Of a stretch of DNA of 64,000 nt, positions 23,076-36,429 are shown piece after piece; within the stretch, counting starts at the first letter, position 1, and every line of letters begins with the position of its first letter. The translations under genes and the position numbers were made by a program. The notes beneath the pieces are model-generated. The model worked only from the letters and a program-made list of their open reading frames with translations, did no database searches and was not told the DNA's origin. The stretch covers positions 1 through 64,000 of the forward strand of contig JAMXBD010002796.1 in assembly GCA_024138025.1 (NCBI GenBank), read 5' to 3'. This DNA is from Combretum micranthum. Its lineage: Eukaryota > Streptophyta > Magnoliopsida > Myrtales > Combretaceae.

Positions 23076-26000
23076 TGTAAAGCCCGGTTTTCCTAGTAAC
23101 CGAGTAAACTTCGAAAGTCGGAAACCAAAACCCTAAACCGGATTAGCATAAACCTTGTGAGAGAAACCTAGGAACCTTGGATCCGGCTTTTCTTTGGTTT
23201 CAAATTAAAAGAACTTTTATAAAATAATTTAATGTGGAATATTTTTTTAAAGTATATTTCAAACCATAAAAAGTTCTGATTTTGAAAAATTTTCTATTCC
23301 GGGCCTTCCCGAGATCTATTACAGAAAAGCGAGCCCTGAAACTAGAAATTTATAAAAATATTTTGGAATACTCTTTAGAACCAAAATTTAGTAAGGATTT
23401 CAAAAATATAAGTTTTATAATTTTTCGGGTTATAAAAATTACAGATATAGCCTTTTTCTCGTATTTTCCCTACTATCGATAAAGTAATTGTGTTGTTTAT
23501 TATTCATTACTATTCACAAGTATAACCTACTACACACACAAGCCATATCCCAGTCTTACATCCTTACAAACACTCAATTATATTTTCTTTTCCAATGAAA
23601 ATTTGTCTCTTAACAAATTATTATATTTAATACATTTTATTACATAAATTACAAAATAAAACAATTTCAACTCTCCCTCTCTCTCCCTCCATTTGTGGTC
23701 GGCGCACCCCCCCTATTTTTACCCTCAATTTGTTTTATTTTCGTCCTTTTATAATACAAACAAACCTTAATTTTACTTACTATAAATAATCTTTTACTTT
23801 CTCTCTCTTTCATTCATTTCTCATTTGTTTCAAAACTCACAAACTCTCTCTCTTTTCTTCATATTGCCGTGACCTTCTTCATCACACACACACACACACA
23901 CACAAAAGCTCATTTGTTCTTCATTTTCCACTTGATTCAAACCTTAGGTGATGAATCCTAACCCTTTTCTACCATTAAATCTTGTAATGGCAAGATTATT
24001 CATGAAAATTTTCATATTAAGTCCCCATGAGCACTTGCTAGGGACAAGAAAATACTAATACACGAATATCAAGCCATTACAAGAGTGGATCTTATGTTTA
24101 AATGTGTTTTCATCAAATGATCTTCATGTTCATGCGTATAATAGTAGAGTAAAGTAGAGATCTTGCATAAAAATCCATGTTCATGCTTTCAAACTTCAGT
24201 TCATGCATCATAAGTAGTAGATCTAGCATTTAGATACTCATATTATACTTGACATTCATCATCTCATGAATATTTTATGTTTTCATGCATTAATGCTCAT
24301 AAAGGCTTTGTCTTGTGTATATAAATGTTGTAGTTAGTAAATTTTTAAGTAGATAAGACAAGAAATTTGAAAAAGAAAAACTTTTGTTGAAATGGTTCAC
24401 ATGAAAAATTCGTATGAATTCAAAACCATGCTTTAAAGACCCTTTTATCAACTTTAAAACTTGTGTTTTATATGAAAAATGAAGGGTATAGGTAATAGGT
24501 ATCATTAAGTGATGATTTTGATAAGTTGGAATGAGATTTGATAAGAGGAATATGCAAATCAAAGAGTAGAAACAATATAGGAAATTTTGAGTTGCTACTC
24601 AATTTAGGAAATTCAAAATTTTGGATTATTGTCATAAAAACACCTATTTTCAAGCTTAAAATGAAAGTTTTATTTAATAAATGGAGTCCTTAAAGGGTAG
24701 GTATAATAAAGCCTTAAATTTTAATGTATTAAACAAGTTTTCTTAAAGAAAACATTCAAAAAATTAAACTTCCAAAAATTCGGATTTTGGAATAAATCCT
24801 ATTTGGAAACATGTTTACAAAGTATGAAATGAGAATTTTTATGTAGAAATGAAGGTCTTAAGTAATAAATATTTTGAAGACTCAATTCTAACAAATATAG
24901 CTGGAAATTCCTAAGAAATAATCCAAAAACACAAGTGAGTTATCAAAGTTAGGAAACTAGTTTTCTTAAAAGTAGTTATTTTTGAAGTCTTGCAAAATAA
25001 AGAAGTCATAAAATTTTCTTTTAGTAAAAATCATCAGGATCATGCATACATTAAACTCATAACATGCCACTCATGATAGAAAATCATTAATATTGCATGT
25101 ATAATTGATTTTTAAACTAGAAACATTTCAAACATTTACAAAACTATTTTCGGAATTGGAAAATCGTTACTGATCAGAATTGATCCTACTGTTTCATGAC
25201 CTAAACATTTTCAAAACTTGAAAATAATATTATAATTGGATAGATGTTTCGAAGTAGATAGAAATCGATATATAATTTGCGAAATTCCGAGTTAAAATGA
25301 CTAAGTTATGGTTGTTTTAAGTCGGACTTCCGCAAATGACGAGAATTACAAATTTATTAAGTTTTGATATATAGTTTGGATTAGTTAAGTGATGAAATAC
25401 TTATTAGGGTATTTTTTCCTTTTTAGGTGACCCCGAATTCGACGATTCTCTACTACTGGACTATTATTACTAAAAGACTGGTGATCCATGGCCGAGTGAG
25501 TACCACTTCCGATTTCAATTATTGTATGTGGTTGTAATGATAGTTGCACTAGATATTTGGTAAAGATAAAATGAATATGCATGATGGGGATGAATGGGAG
25601 TTATATATGGTTGTTGTTGACATGAGAAATTGAATATAAGAATATCGAAGCCGGGTGATTAACCATTGCTTGTATAGATGAATTAGGATTGACTGTCTGC
25701 GATTATTGATTAATCACTTAAAGAACTAGTGTAATTGACTATTCGACATTGAAAATAAATATGGACTCATTCATATCACAATGGGGATAGAGCATTAGCA
25801 TTGGTTGGTTGTCTGTGATCCTAAACAGTGTAAAAGTTGATTAATCATGATCCATAAACGAATTAATGAGTTAGTTAATTGTGATCCATAAACGAATTTA
25901 TAAGTTGCTTGACCGTGATCCTAAACGACATATTGAGTAGTATCGTGGGATTCATTAATCTGCTAACCCGAGATGGAAGGCGTAAGTCCATCCACATATG

Positions 26001-26543
26001 ATTTCCGACTGGTCATATGTTTGATGATTTCATGTGTTTGATGCATATCACTTGTCTGATTAATCACTTGTTTGATTGATGTGTGATAATTGTGATCTTG
26101 GAAGTTCTCACTCACTAAGCTAGTGTAGCTTATGTCCCTACAGTTTTTATTTATTGCAGCATGAATTCATATGGCTTAGACCAAGACAAGCTACAGCTTA
26201 GGTACAGGAGCTAGGTGTTTCCTCTAGAAGTTATATTCAAATTGGTATAGACTTCTGTAGGAAACCAAGAGTCTCTGGATGACTGTAATAGACCTCTAAT
26301 TAATATTCTTTTGGGGGAATGCCCCTTAGATTTTGTAACTAATTACATATGTGTTTTGATTTATTTTCTAATGCTATTGAATGCCTTGTTAAACTCTTAA
26401 ACTCCATCGATTCGAGTATTCTATTGTCGTAAAGGGACGCCTTACATCTATACAAGACTCGCGAAGGACTTGGGTAGTGATTCGTGAGTCTTGTATGGCA
26501 TGTGGCAGATTGTTACGTTTAGGGTACCCCTTAGGGCGTGATA
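23076..26543 (+). mobile_element. 3' LTR of element A (family T)
   Basis: Starts TGTAAAGCCCGG after the polypurine tract and ends GGGCGTGATA, where CA has become TA. Length 3468 bp. A TATA box (TATAAATAAT at 23781) precedes a C/T-rich leader, so the promoter is in the first quarter. Three diverged repeat units lie at about 24440-24960 and the conserved family core at 25240-25330. The sequence after 26543 (CGTAC) does not match the sequence preceding any candidate 5' LTR, so the element's left end has been lost. Confidence 0.88.
23781..23790 (+). promoter_or_regulatory. TATA box in the element A 3' LTR
   Basis: TATAAATAAT stands about 700 bp into the LTR, followed by a pyrimidine-rich tract. 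The same arrangement is seen at 35832 (ATATAAATAA) in the 5.5-kb solo LTR, and an (AT)n run occupies the place at 12044 in the solo LTR there. It would be the RNA polymerase II promoter of the element. Confidence 0.65.
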
Positions 26544-29500
26544 CGTACAGGTCTCCTTAAATGATATGTTTATTTTGAATATTGCTAACAATTTTAATCC
26601 TTGATATCATATAATTATATTCTGAAAACAATAGCATTTAACGATTAGAAAAAAACCTTTATAAAAACATTTCTAGCTTCCACTCATACAAGAGTGGATC
26701 AACTTTCACAAACAAAATAATACCATCAAATATCTCCTATACCTTTTATGATAGTAAACAAAGCTTTAAAAACTTTAATTACAAAACTCGAGCTCCATCA
26801 GGCCCTCAAAAGAATATTACAAATCTCAAAATATAAATCCAGTTCTCTACACAAAACAAAACAAAACAAAATAAAATCCATAATCCTACTTCAAATCACT
26901 CCTCCTAAAACTCTCATATCTCGAGTCAACATCATCATCACCATCAATCATCATCATCATCAAATCATCAACAACACTTGGAAAGAAGTCAACAACAACA
27001 ATAGAGCCAAAACCCATTAGATAGTAACACAAGCACACATGAAATGTTACACATGCTTAATCTAAATGTAATGCATCAGACAATAAGTTATTATCTTTCC
27101 TTTAAAGTAAACAAATCAACACTGGAGCATTTAAACTCTAGAACAATTCTAGCAATTTAACGTACTAAGTAACAACAACCGCTCAGGGGGTTGATATAGG
27201 CAGCTTCCAAACATACGTCTCCTATATCTAACCAAAAAAGAGGAAATAACTTCATCTAGGGTTTACAACCATTACATACACTCTATCCATCACATTCCAT
27301 AATATAATAGGGCTCAACCGATCCCATATATGTGAGTCTTACTATATTACTTCTCGCCAATCAAGACATGTTATGTCAATACCATTTGCCCCATCAGCTA
27401 TTCATTGAGCCACTTATAAATGTCATTGCATCATGACGGGGGTAGCCTAAGCACCTAAACAACCATGACCCTCGGAACAAGGTTATTGCTCTTGGATTGG
27501 ATTCAATGACATAAGCACAAGCAACACTCAATTATAAAGGTCGTCTTTAAGTTTTAATCCATTAGGATATATGCCTTTCCTAAACAACCAACAAGCACGT
27601 CATTGTGTATCTTATATTTGAAAACTAATTAGAAATAGAAGGTAGATCATAATCCATCTCAAAAGATAAATTAGTTATTCATGTCTGTAGATTCAAGAAT
27701 CAAACACATATAGTAAATTTAATTAAATATCCACTTATATAAAACTCATTTTAGAATCCTATTTGATCAGATATTAAGTAGGAACCCTGCTATAGCTGCG
27801 AAGATCATCATGCCAAAATATGGACAGTTCTCTATTATCCATCAAATTATTTCTTTGCTGTTTCTTTTATAGTCATTTATTACAAAAACATCATCTTATC
27901 ATTCATATTCAAAAAGACTCATTTCCTAAACAATCATACATTTGAAACAACATATTTCCCATATTATTTTGTGGTTTATCCTAACATACCATTCTAATCA
28001 ATTATAAGCTAAACCTAATTATCTTAATTTTATCCAAGTGGATTAAACTTAAACAATCTAATTCATTTTAACTCATTTCAAGTCCACTTTGTCAAGTTGA
28101 ACTTAGGTTTATTAACTAAGTTTATTTTATACTTAACTACATACACTTAATTAGTAAACATAAGTTTTCAACTTTATTTGGATATCAAGCAGCTGGAAGC
28201 AAATAAAATATAGGCTTTGATACCTTTAGAATTCCAAAAACTTAAAATAAAAGCTGTATATCTCCTTTTAATATTTTCGTAGCATTTTGAATCACCATAA
28301 TCTGAGTTTGGATAACAAAGTTATGATAAAAATACGAAATAGTGTCGCTATAGGGGAAACACAAGTTACGCTTGTGATTTTTGGAAAGCTAACATAACAT
28401 GGTCTCTATACTAAGAATCACACTCGTGATTTTTGAGTTTCAATATTTTTGACAACTCGAGGCTACTAAGGGATGAATCACGACCATGATTAGCAAAAAA
28501 TTTCGAATATGCTTTAAATCACATCCGTCACTTTAAGATTTTGAAGTTTAAAAACAACCCAAGGCTAGTAAGGGCTAGATCATGCCCATGATTCTTGAAA
28601 AAATCCCAAAACAAAGCTTTTCCTTATTAAATCATGCCCGTGATTAATGAAAACACCCATATCATACACTATTAAGGGACAAATCATGCCCATGATTCAT
28701 TAAATTTGTTCAATCTAAGCTTACTAAGGTTGAATCATGTCATACCCCAAGGGGTACCCTAAATGTAACAGTCCGCCACACTCAATATTAAAACTTAAGT
28801 ATGACAACCTTAGTCATCCTCAGAAGCTTCGATATTAAGTGTAAGACATTCTCTCACAAATTTAGAGGACCATACATGAATTATAAAGCTTAAGAAGATA
28901 TAATAACAAATTAAGAAAAGAGGAGTTAATATTCATTTGTTCAAAACAATAGTCTTACAAATCTTAGGGGCATTCCCTAGCCATAAATAACTATAATCTA
29001 TTACAAGAATATTTCTATGAAGTCTACATCTTATCCAACATTAAACTTTATCTAGAAATTCCTTAACCAAAAAGGAAAATACCTGGCTACAGGGTCCACA
29101 TGGCTTCAACCACAAATAGGTAAACTGCAAAAGATATCTATAAGGGTATAAGCTAATAGGCTTAGTGAGAACTATTTCCATAAATAAACTTCTTATGTAA
29201 TGAAATTCAAACAAGTTATTTAAGCAGACAAATGAAATGCACATACACGTGGGCAAACAAGGCATATAGTTTTCCGAAAACTATACGTTGAATAGATTTA
29301 TGCCCTCTATTCGGGGTTTGGTGATATGTAAACCTCAAAACAAGTAGTTTTAGTTAAAAAGAAATTACACTTTAATCAATACCACCAAGCATATTAAGTC
29401 TACTTGATTTGAGCCATGCTTCTAGACTTTCACCAAGTATTTAATTCCATGTTCTCAAGCAATTGCTTTCGATCATAACCGCCAAGTGTTGCTTTCGACC

Positions 29501-32500
29501 TGAGCTACCATCCTTCTCACCCAAGGATAATAACCCAATGCAATGTGACTCACTTTGTGGTATACATGAATCAATTTATTTATGATATCATAGCATCATT
29601 ATTATCAAATTTGAGGTGATCATAGAATTTCATACAAATGAAGTGCTGTGCTAAAACAAACATTTAATCAATTCTGGCCTCGATATTCTTAGGGTCCTTT
29701 CAATAAATTTTTCGCATACATATCAATTTGTCTTTTCTTAATTCTAATGCGACTAAACTACAAACACAATCAAGTAAAGCAATTTAAGGAAATAAACTCA
29801 CGATGTCATGTCGACACTTTTCTAAACGGATGAGTCGTTCACACAATCTATTTAGTCGAAATAATCCTTGGGTATGGTTATCCTTCCTCAGAATCACCTA
29901 GTCAAAGGAAATAACCAAAATGAGTATTTCTTGATGACTTTCTTTAATTTTGACAAAACAATGTTATAAGAACATCAACGTTTATATAAATGAAGACTCC
30001 AATTTAAAATGATCATAACATGGTCATTTTAATTCGGAATTGCACATATAATATACCGATTTCTACTTACTCGAAAAGATCTATCCATTTTTAAAACTAT
30101 TTTTATCAAACTAGATCATTTAAGCTCTGAAATAGTGGTGATAAGATTCGCATGAATTTTTCCTAATCCAAAAGCAATTTGTTTCAAATATTAAATCATT
30201 CAAAAATTGTTTGATAAATACTTAGTTATCTATATAATTGAAAAATTCCTTTTTCATAGATACTTAGCTCATATTTTATCCATGCTCAAGAGTTTATTTT
30301 CCAACCATGTTTCTTGGTAAAATAATGTTAATTAAGAGTTTAGAAAACTATAGTTTACAAGAAATCCATTTTGTAAATCCTTTTAAAATGAATATTTTGA
30401 TTTCCTTTGTTTTCAAAGAATTACTTTATATTTATCTTACTATTTTTTTAAATGACTTGTTGATGAAATAAATTTCTTCTTTTCTAAATACTCAATATTA
30501 GTGCTACTTTTTCTATTTGTTTTCTTTGACTATTTATTTGAAAATTTTTGGTTTTAAAAATTCTCATTTTCGTTTTAAGGGCTTTCCATATTATGATGTT
30601 TTTATGAAAATATTTTAGTACCAAATTCATCTTCTTTTAAGAAAACAAAGTAATATAAAAATGATTCAAAAAGCTTTTTCAAGAAAATTTTTAAAATTGT
30701 AGGGAGTTCTTATTAAAACTTTGGAAAAGAATAACTTTACTTTTGTTAAACCACAGAATTTATATTTTATATAAAACCATTCTTAGGTGATAAAATCTCC
30801 TTTTTTTCAAGTATTATTGGAGCTTTAATGATTTGGACAAAAATCTTAATGGGCATGATTGTGAGAAATAATAACAGGCAAAAATAATATAAATAATAAT
30901 TAAAGTCAAGTATTGGGAGTCTTAGCTTCTTTAAGGCTCCCGGGACTAAGAAGTAGACTAGTCCCAAATGAAAAAAGTAAAATAAAAGAAAGAAAAAAAT
31001 TGTTTTGACTTGATGAGGACAAGTCTAAGACTAGAGACTAGTCTTAAAACAACAAGAAATAAATAAATTGCAATAGAAGAAATAAATAAATTACTTTGCA
31101 TGAAAATAAATAAATTGCAAGTAATCTTATATGCTCTAAAGAATATATATATATATATATATGTAGATATATAATAATACTTAGTTAGATATAATAACAA
31201 TAATAATATGAACAATGTAAAATAACAATATAAAAATAAATAGATATTCATGAACAAGAACAATACATGAACATAGTGTAGCTTTCATAACATTTAGTTT
31301 TTGGAAACTCACACCATGGTCATGTAAAGTTACATGACAGGAGAAGAAGAATATGTAAAGAAAAGTTTACTTAAAGTGGGTTTTTGAAGTATTATGTGGT
31401 AATGGATTTTGTGTATGTAGAAGGTGGTTTGAGATTATTTTGAGAGAGTTTTGAGAGAGTATTTGGAGAGTGTCGAGAGGAAAATTTGAGAGAGAATTGA
31501 TAGTAAATTTGTGGGTAGTAATTGTGTGAAAGAAGTAAAAGAGGAGGGGGTATTTATAGGAAATGAGGAGTGAATTTTTGAGTGATTTAAATAAAGGAAA
31601 ATTGAAACAAAATTTGAGAGAAGGAGAGGGAGTGGTGCGCCGGCCTTGGCATGAGAGAGGGAGAGGAGAGATTTTATTTTGTATTTTTATTGATTAAATG
31701 AAGTAATAAGTAAGGCAGATGTGAAATAAAGTTATGGAAAAGGTAAAAAGTAAAGGTAATAGGTTAAGGTGTTGTAAGAGTAGGTGTTAGAAAAAGTAGA
31801 GATAAAAGAATAGTATAGAATAGTAATGAATAGTGTAATGTAAAGTAGATATGACTAATAAAGTACCGGTAGTAAGAAAATACACGTATAATTGCAATAT
31901 CTATTATTTTTACTTATCAAAAAATTACAAAACTGATATTTTTGAAAACCTTACATTTTTACGAGTCTGATGGTATATCCGGAATATTTTTACTATTCTG
32001 AGCCTTGAGACACGTCTTTCAAGAACTGTATTTATTCGGGTTCAAAATGATTCGCGGTTTTACTAATCTGATCTTTTTAAGCTTCTTTATGTAATTACGA
32101 ACTATTCTATATACTAATTTCTTACTTACTTTCTTAAGGTTGCTTATACGGGATTGCCGGACTTAAACCATTTCGTCTAATTAGGGTTTTGTTGCTTTAG
32201 GTTTTCCGGTTGACTTCCCAATTAGGGTTTAAGCTAAACCAGTCACAAAACTTTGGGGGTTTGCAAATCATGCTCACGACTTCCTTGCTAATAGCCTACA
32301 CGAACTCCCCTGTTTCTTTTCTTCAAAATTCAACTTTTTAAACATAACATACTTCATACCTAACATTGTTTAAGCAATATATCAACCCATATCAAGTTTA
32401 AACAACATTTCTAAGCTTATTTATACTTCACATTTCATCTAATCAAGTCATCAAACATCTAACCTACACATGTATATACTAACCTAAGTTTTAACATACA

Positions 32501-33326
32501 TATTCATACATCATAAATTTATAAGTTTTATCATAAACCATATATATTCTTAGCATTTATTCATCTTTTCCAAGTGTAAGAAAAAATCAGAACAAAGAAA
32601 AGCAACTATACTTAGTTTTTGGCAACCACATGCACACTTAATCTTCTCTACACTTCTTGTTGTTGTTGTTGGAGCTACTTCTAACTTGATTCTCATTTCC
32701 TATCTTTATTTCTAACTTGATTTCTTTTCTATCCTTCTTGAAATTGAGATTTGGAGACATAAAAGAGAGATAAGGAGAGAAAGAGAAGAAACAAAGGAAG
32801 AAACAAAGGAAGAAAAGGGGAAAGAAAGGGAAAGAGAAAATAGAGAAAAGAATAAGGAAAAAGAAAGAATAATTATAAAATTTAGGATATTTTAGGGTTA
32901 GTGTATTGCATTAAGAACTTTTATATCAATATCTTTCGTTTTGAAAGTGTTTATGAAATAATTTCAAAATTAATAAGCTAGAAATTAAGAACTTAAAATA
33001 AGAACTTAATTTATAAAATTACTTTAGATCAAATTAATATTCAATTCAAGCTTGGCTTAAGAATTGATAATTTTAGATAGGCAGGTGATTCAAAATTGAT
33101 GGGGATTAAGAATATGATATTTTTTTACTAAAATTTAGAGATTTAAGAATCCACTAAACATTTAAACAACATATGTAGAGATTTAGGAATTGAAAACTCA
33201 AATTTCAAATTAATCTATTATTAATCTAATTATGTCAGCTTGTCTAATTACATCCTATAATGCATTTGATTCATTTAATTTATTTAAACTCAATTTCTAA
33301 CTTAAGTGAAGGTTTGGGTTATCTCA
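26544..33326 (-). mobile_element. Family-G LTR R, minus strand, split by a solo LTR
   Basis: The right end (33180-33326, ending TTATCTCA) is the reverse complement of the start of L1 at 7737. The left end (26548 on) matches the fragment at 6786 but lacks its first 80 bp or so, so it was trimmed at the junction with element A's 3' LTR. Blocks at 27180 and 27400 are the reverse of 57760 and 52800 in the element C LTR. It carries palindromic AATCATG-type words at 28362-28700 and is interrupted at 28738-32265. Net length about 3.25 kb. Confidence 0.75.
28738..32265 (-). mobile_element. Family-T solo LTR, minus strand, TSD AATCA
   Basis: In + orientation it opens TGTCATACCCC and closes GGGGTTTGCA, the reverse complement of a TGCAAACCCC...GGGGTATGACA LTR. 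AATCA flanks both ends (28733-28737 and 32266-32270). Length 3528 bp. Internal landmarks of family T are present in reverse: the core near 30030-30090 and the TAGCTTA-type block near 29140-29165. The insertion landed inside one of the palindromic words of LTR R. Confidence 0.9.
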
Positions 33327-33765
33327 AGTTCTACGATCAATTGGGTTATGGGATAGATTTTGAGGATTTTCTGGATGAATGGGACGACTAAGAATTCCGA
33401 TCTTGATGGTCTATGTTTTTGTAATAGACTAGTGAACAATGTTTTTATGGGTCATGTATAATTATTATAAATGTTTTCCAACTTGTATATACTTTATTAA
33501 ACCTTGATCTTAAGCCTATGGTTTGTATTATAAATGTATTAATTCCTTTAATATGTTTTGAAAGGATAACAAAGCTTTACAATAGTATGTACAATACAAC
33601 TCTTAATGAGCAGTTTTTTTGTAAAGGTTCTTATGGTACATTTAGACAAACAATCTATACAAATTTCTTCTTTAAGGACAGTTTTACATGTAATTCTTTG
33701 GGATTACATGTAGCTGGAGACTAGATATGCTTGATTTTAAATATGAGATGTATTGGTCCTACCAT
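33327..33765 (+). mobile_element. Right end of family-G LTR L1
   Basis: This segment is colinear with the end of the element C 5' LTR: GGGTTATGGGA(T/C)(A/T)GATTTTGA at 33352 matches 58004, and the TTTTTGTAATAGA and GGTCCTA landmarks follow. It therefore completes an LTR whose first part starts at 7737. It stops near 33765, followed by the 210-bp repeat. No primer-binding site is present. Confidence 0.65.
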
Positions 33766-33975
33766 CCATATACCTCCAATGATTTTACTTCGAATTTAAA
33801 ATTTGACAACCTTAAGTAAATAAGGAAACAAATTATTATGTGAAACTATTGAAACTCTTCCATTACATTGTTCAAGAAAGTTTGACAAAATAAGGTTCCT
33901 AGATGATTCAAATAGATTCAAAACAACACACATAACCAAATCCCCGCTTCAAGAACAAAAATAATGAACTCTTAA
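33766..33975 (+). repeat. 210-bp repeat, copy 2
   Basis: Same length and order of landmarks as 6494-6703. Here the sequence continues past CTTAA into TTTTAGGAATATATT, giving the probable uninterrupted state of the site that holds the LTR fragment at 6704. Confidence 0.75.
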
Positions 33976-34281
33976 TTTTAGGAATATATTATACAAAAAC
34001 ATATTTTATCTCCATCCAACTCTTCTCTCTACTTCTCAACACCATTCACTCTCTTTAAAGATCATCGATGTTATAGATACTCTTTAGAGAGAAAGGATGG
34101 TGCAAAGACATGAGGAAGCAACATTTCTAAGTTAAATGTGAAGAAACAAGACTGCGATGACTAATGACATAAAAAAGATATCTCTTTTTCTTCTTTCTCT
34201 ATATACAATATATTCAATGATGATAAGAAAGTTACTATTTACTTTTAGATTGCCTAAATCTTAAGCAAATATCCATTGGGG
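33976..34281. other. Gene-free spacer
   Basis: AT-rich sequence without coding potential or recognised repeat. It ends at GAAAT, the left TSD copy (34282-34286) of the next LTR. Confidence 0.5.
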
Positions 34282-36429
34282 GAAATTGTAAGCCCCGGAA
34301 AATTTCAGTAAATAATTCCAAGATGAACTTCGAAAATAAACCCTAAAAATCACTCCAAATTAAAACCGAGCTTCGACTAGTCCTAAATCACCAATGAATC
34401 TAGAAATTTCTCAATCTTGAGAAAAATAAGAATCCTTAAAAATAAAATAAGAACTCAACATACTTCAATTCCGAAACCATTACATATGACGAATTTCGTA
34501 CTCCGACTCGTAAAATCGGGTAATATAAACCCAAAAACAAATTATTAAAAAGTAAATAACAATGACACTTTTGAAAATAAAACTCAATTCAAAGAATTCC
34601 AAAAACGTCGAGAGATATTAAATACTTACAAAAATCAAATTTAAAATAAATTTCTCAAATCAATTATGTTATATAAACATAAAATTTCAGTTTCAAAATT
34701 TGCAAAGATCTAAACCGGAAAATCACTCGGAAACCCTAGGTGAAATACAATAGTTTAAGTCCGACAATCTAGCGTCTTTAACCCTAGAGGCCAAGGTGTA
34801 GTTTAAGTATGTAGAATAGCTCGTAGTAATATAAGTTTGTTTAAAAATATCAGATTGGTAAATTTTCAATTTATTTCGAACCCGATCGGGTGCAAACTTT
34901 GAAAAGCATGCCCTGGGGCTTGAAATATTAAATATACGATATTAGTGCCGTTAGACTCATAATTTCCTAAGATTCCCAAATATATCAGTTTTATAATTTT
35001 TTTTAGATAACTGGAATTATTTGATTTTACAATTTATTTTGTATTTCATTACTACCGATATTTAACTGGTCTTTTGGTACTATTTACTACTATTCATTAC
35101 ACAATGTTATTATTCTTATAAATAAACCCCGATTTTCCTAGTAATCAAGTAAACTTCGGAAATTGAAAAAACGAAACCCTAAACTAGCTTAGTTCAAGCT
35201 TTGTGAGAAAAACTTAGAAACCCTAAATCTGGCTTTTCCTTGATTTCATATCAAAAGAACTTTTATAAAATAATTTATGTGGAATATTGTTTTAAAGTAT
35301 ATTTTAGACCATAGAAAGTTTTGATTTCGAAAAATTTTCTATTCCGGACTTTCCCGAGCTCCATTACGGAAAAGCGAGCCTTGGAACTAGAAACTCAAAA
35401 AATATTCCAGAATACTCCTTAGAACCGAAATTTTATAAGGATTTCAAAAATATAAATTTTATAATTTTTCGGGTTATAAAAACTACAGTTATAGCCTTTT
35501 TCCCGTATTTTCTTTATTACCGGTAAAATAGATGTCTTGTCTACTATTTACCACTATTCACAAGTACAACCTACTACACACTACCCATAACCTATTTCTC
35601 ACATCCTTACACCCTACTCTTACAATTACATCATTTTCTTACAATTTACCTTTTCAATATATCTTTTATCATTTAAATTACTTTAATTAATTCCAAATCT
35701 TATACAACACAACTCAAACCACTCCACTCCCTCCTACTCCTCACATGGCCGGCACAACTTTCCCCATTTCTCCCTCCAATTTGTTTTATTTTATCTTATC
35801 TTTATATCAAACAAACCCTAATTTCACTTAATATAAATAATCTCTTTCTTTTCTCTCTCCTTCATTTACTTTTGTTTGTTTCAAAAACTTAAAAAAAAAA
35901 AACCCCTCTCTTCTTCCTCCTCCCTTTACCGTGACCTCCCCTCCCATTTGCCATACCCACATTTTGTTTTTCCTTCAATTTTCTTACTCCATACAACAAA
36001 TAGGTAAGAGATCTATACATTAGAATCTTGAAACATGTAATGGCAAGTTCATTCATATGTGATTCCACACAAAATCCCCATGAGCTTCAAGCTAGGGAGG
36101 TGGAAACACTTGAACATGAGATCCTTACCAGCACAATATTTTAGATCTTGTTATTTGAGTTATTATGCTATTATCTTGTTCTATTATTAAGGTATGTTGT
36201 TATTATTAGTGATTTGTGCATATATTCATCATCTATTGATGATTCACATGGCTATCATAGTGTTTATGCACTTATAACTAGTTTAGTAGACTAGATCTAG
36301 TTGTTTTAAGTTCATACATACATTAAACTTTTGTTTCATGCTCTTAGATAACTTGTAATAGCTTAATGATGGTGGAAAAGTGTTAGGAAGCTCAAGATCT
36401 ATATTAGTTACAACAAAAGTATCTTTTGA

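Noticed and set aside
11358..26543. Pairing the LTRs at 11358-14822 and 23076-26543 as the two ends of element A
   Set aside because: They are similar in size and family, but the first has its own perfect ATAAA duplication and no primer-binding site after it, and it sits inside another LTR with a TGCAT duplication. It is a separate solo LTR.
33518..33724. 68-codon ORF as a small host gene
   Set aside because: It is colinear with non-coding LTR sequence at 58150-58400 and is not open there.
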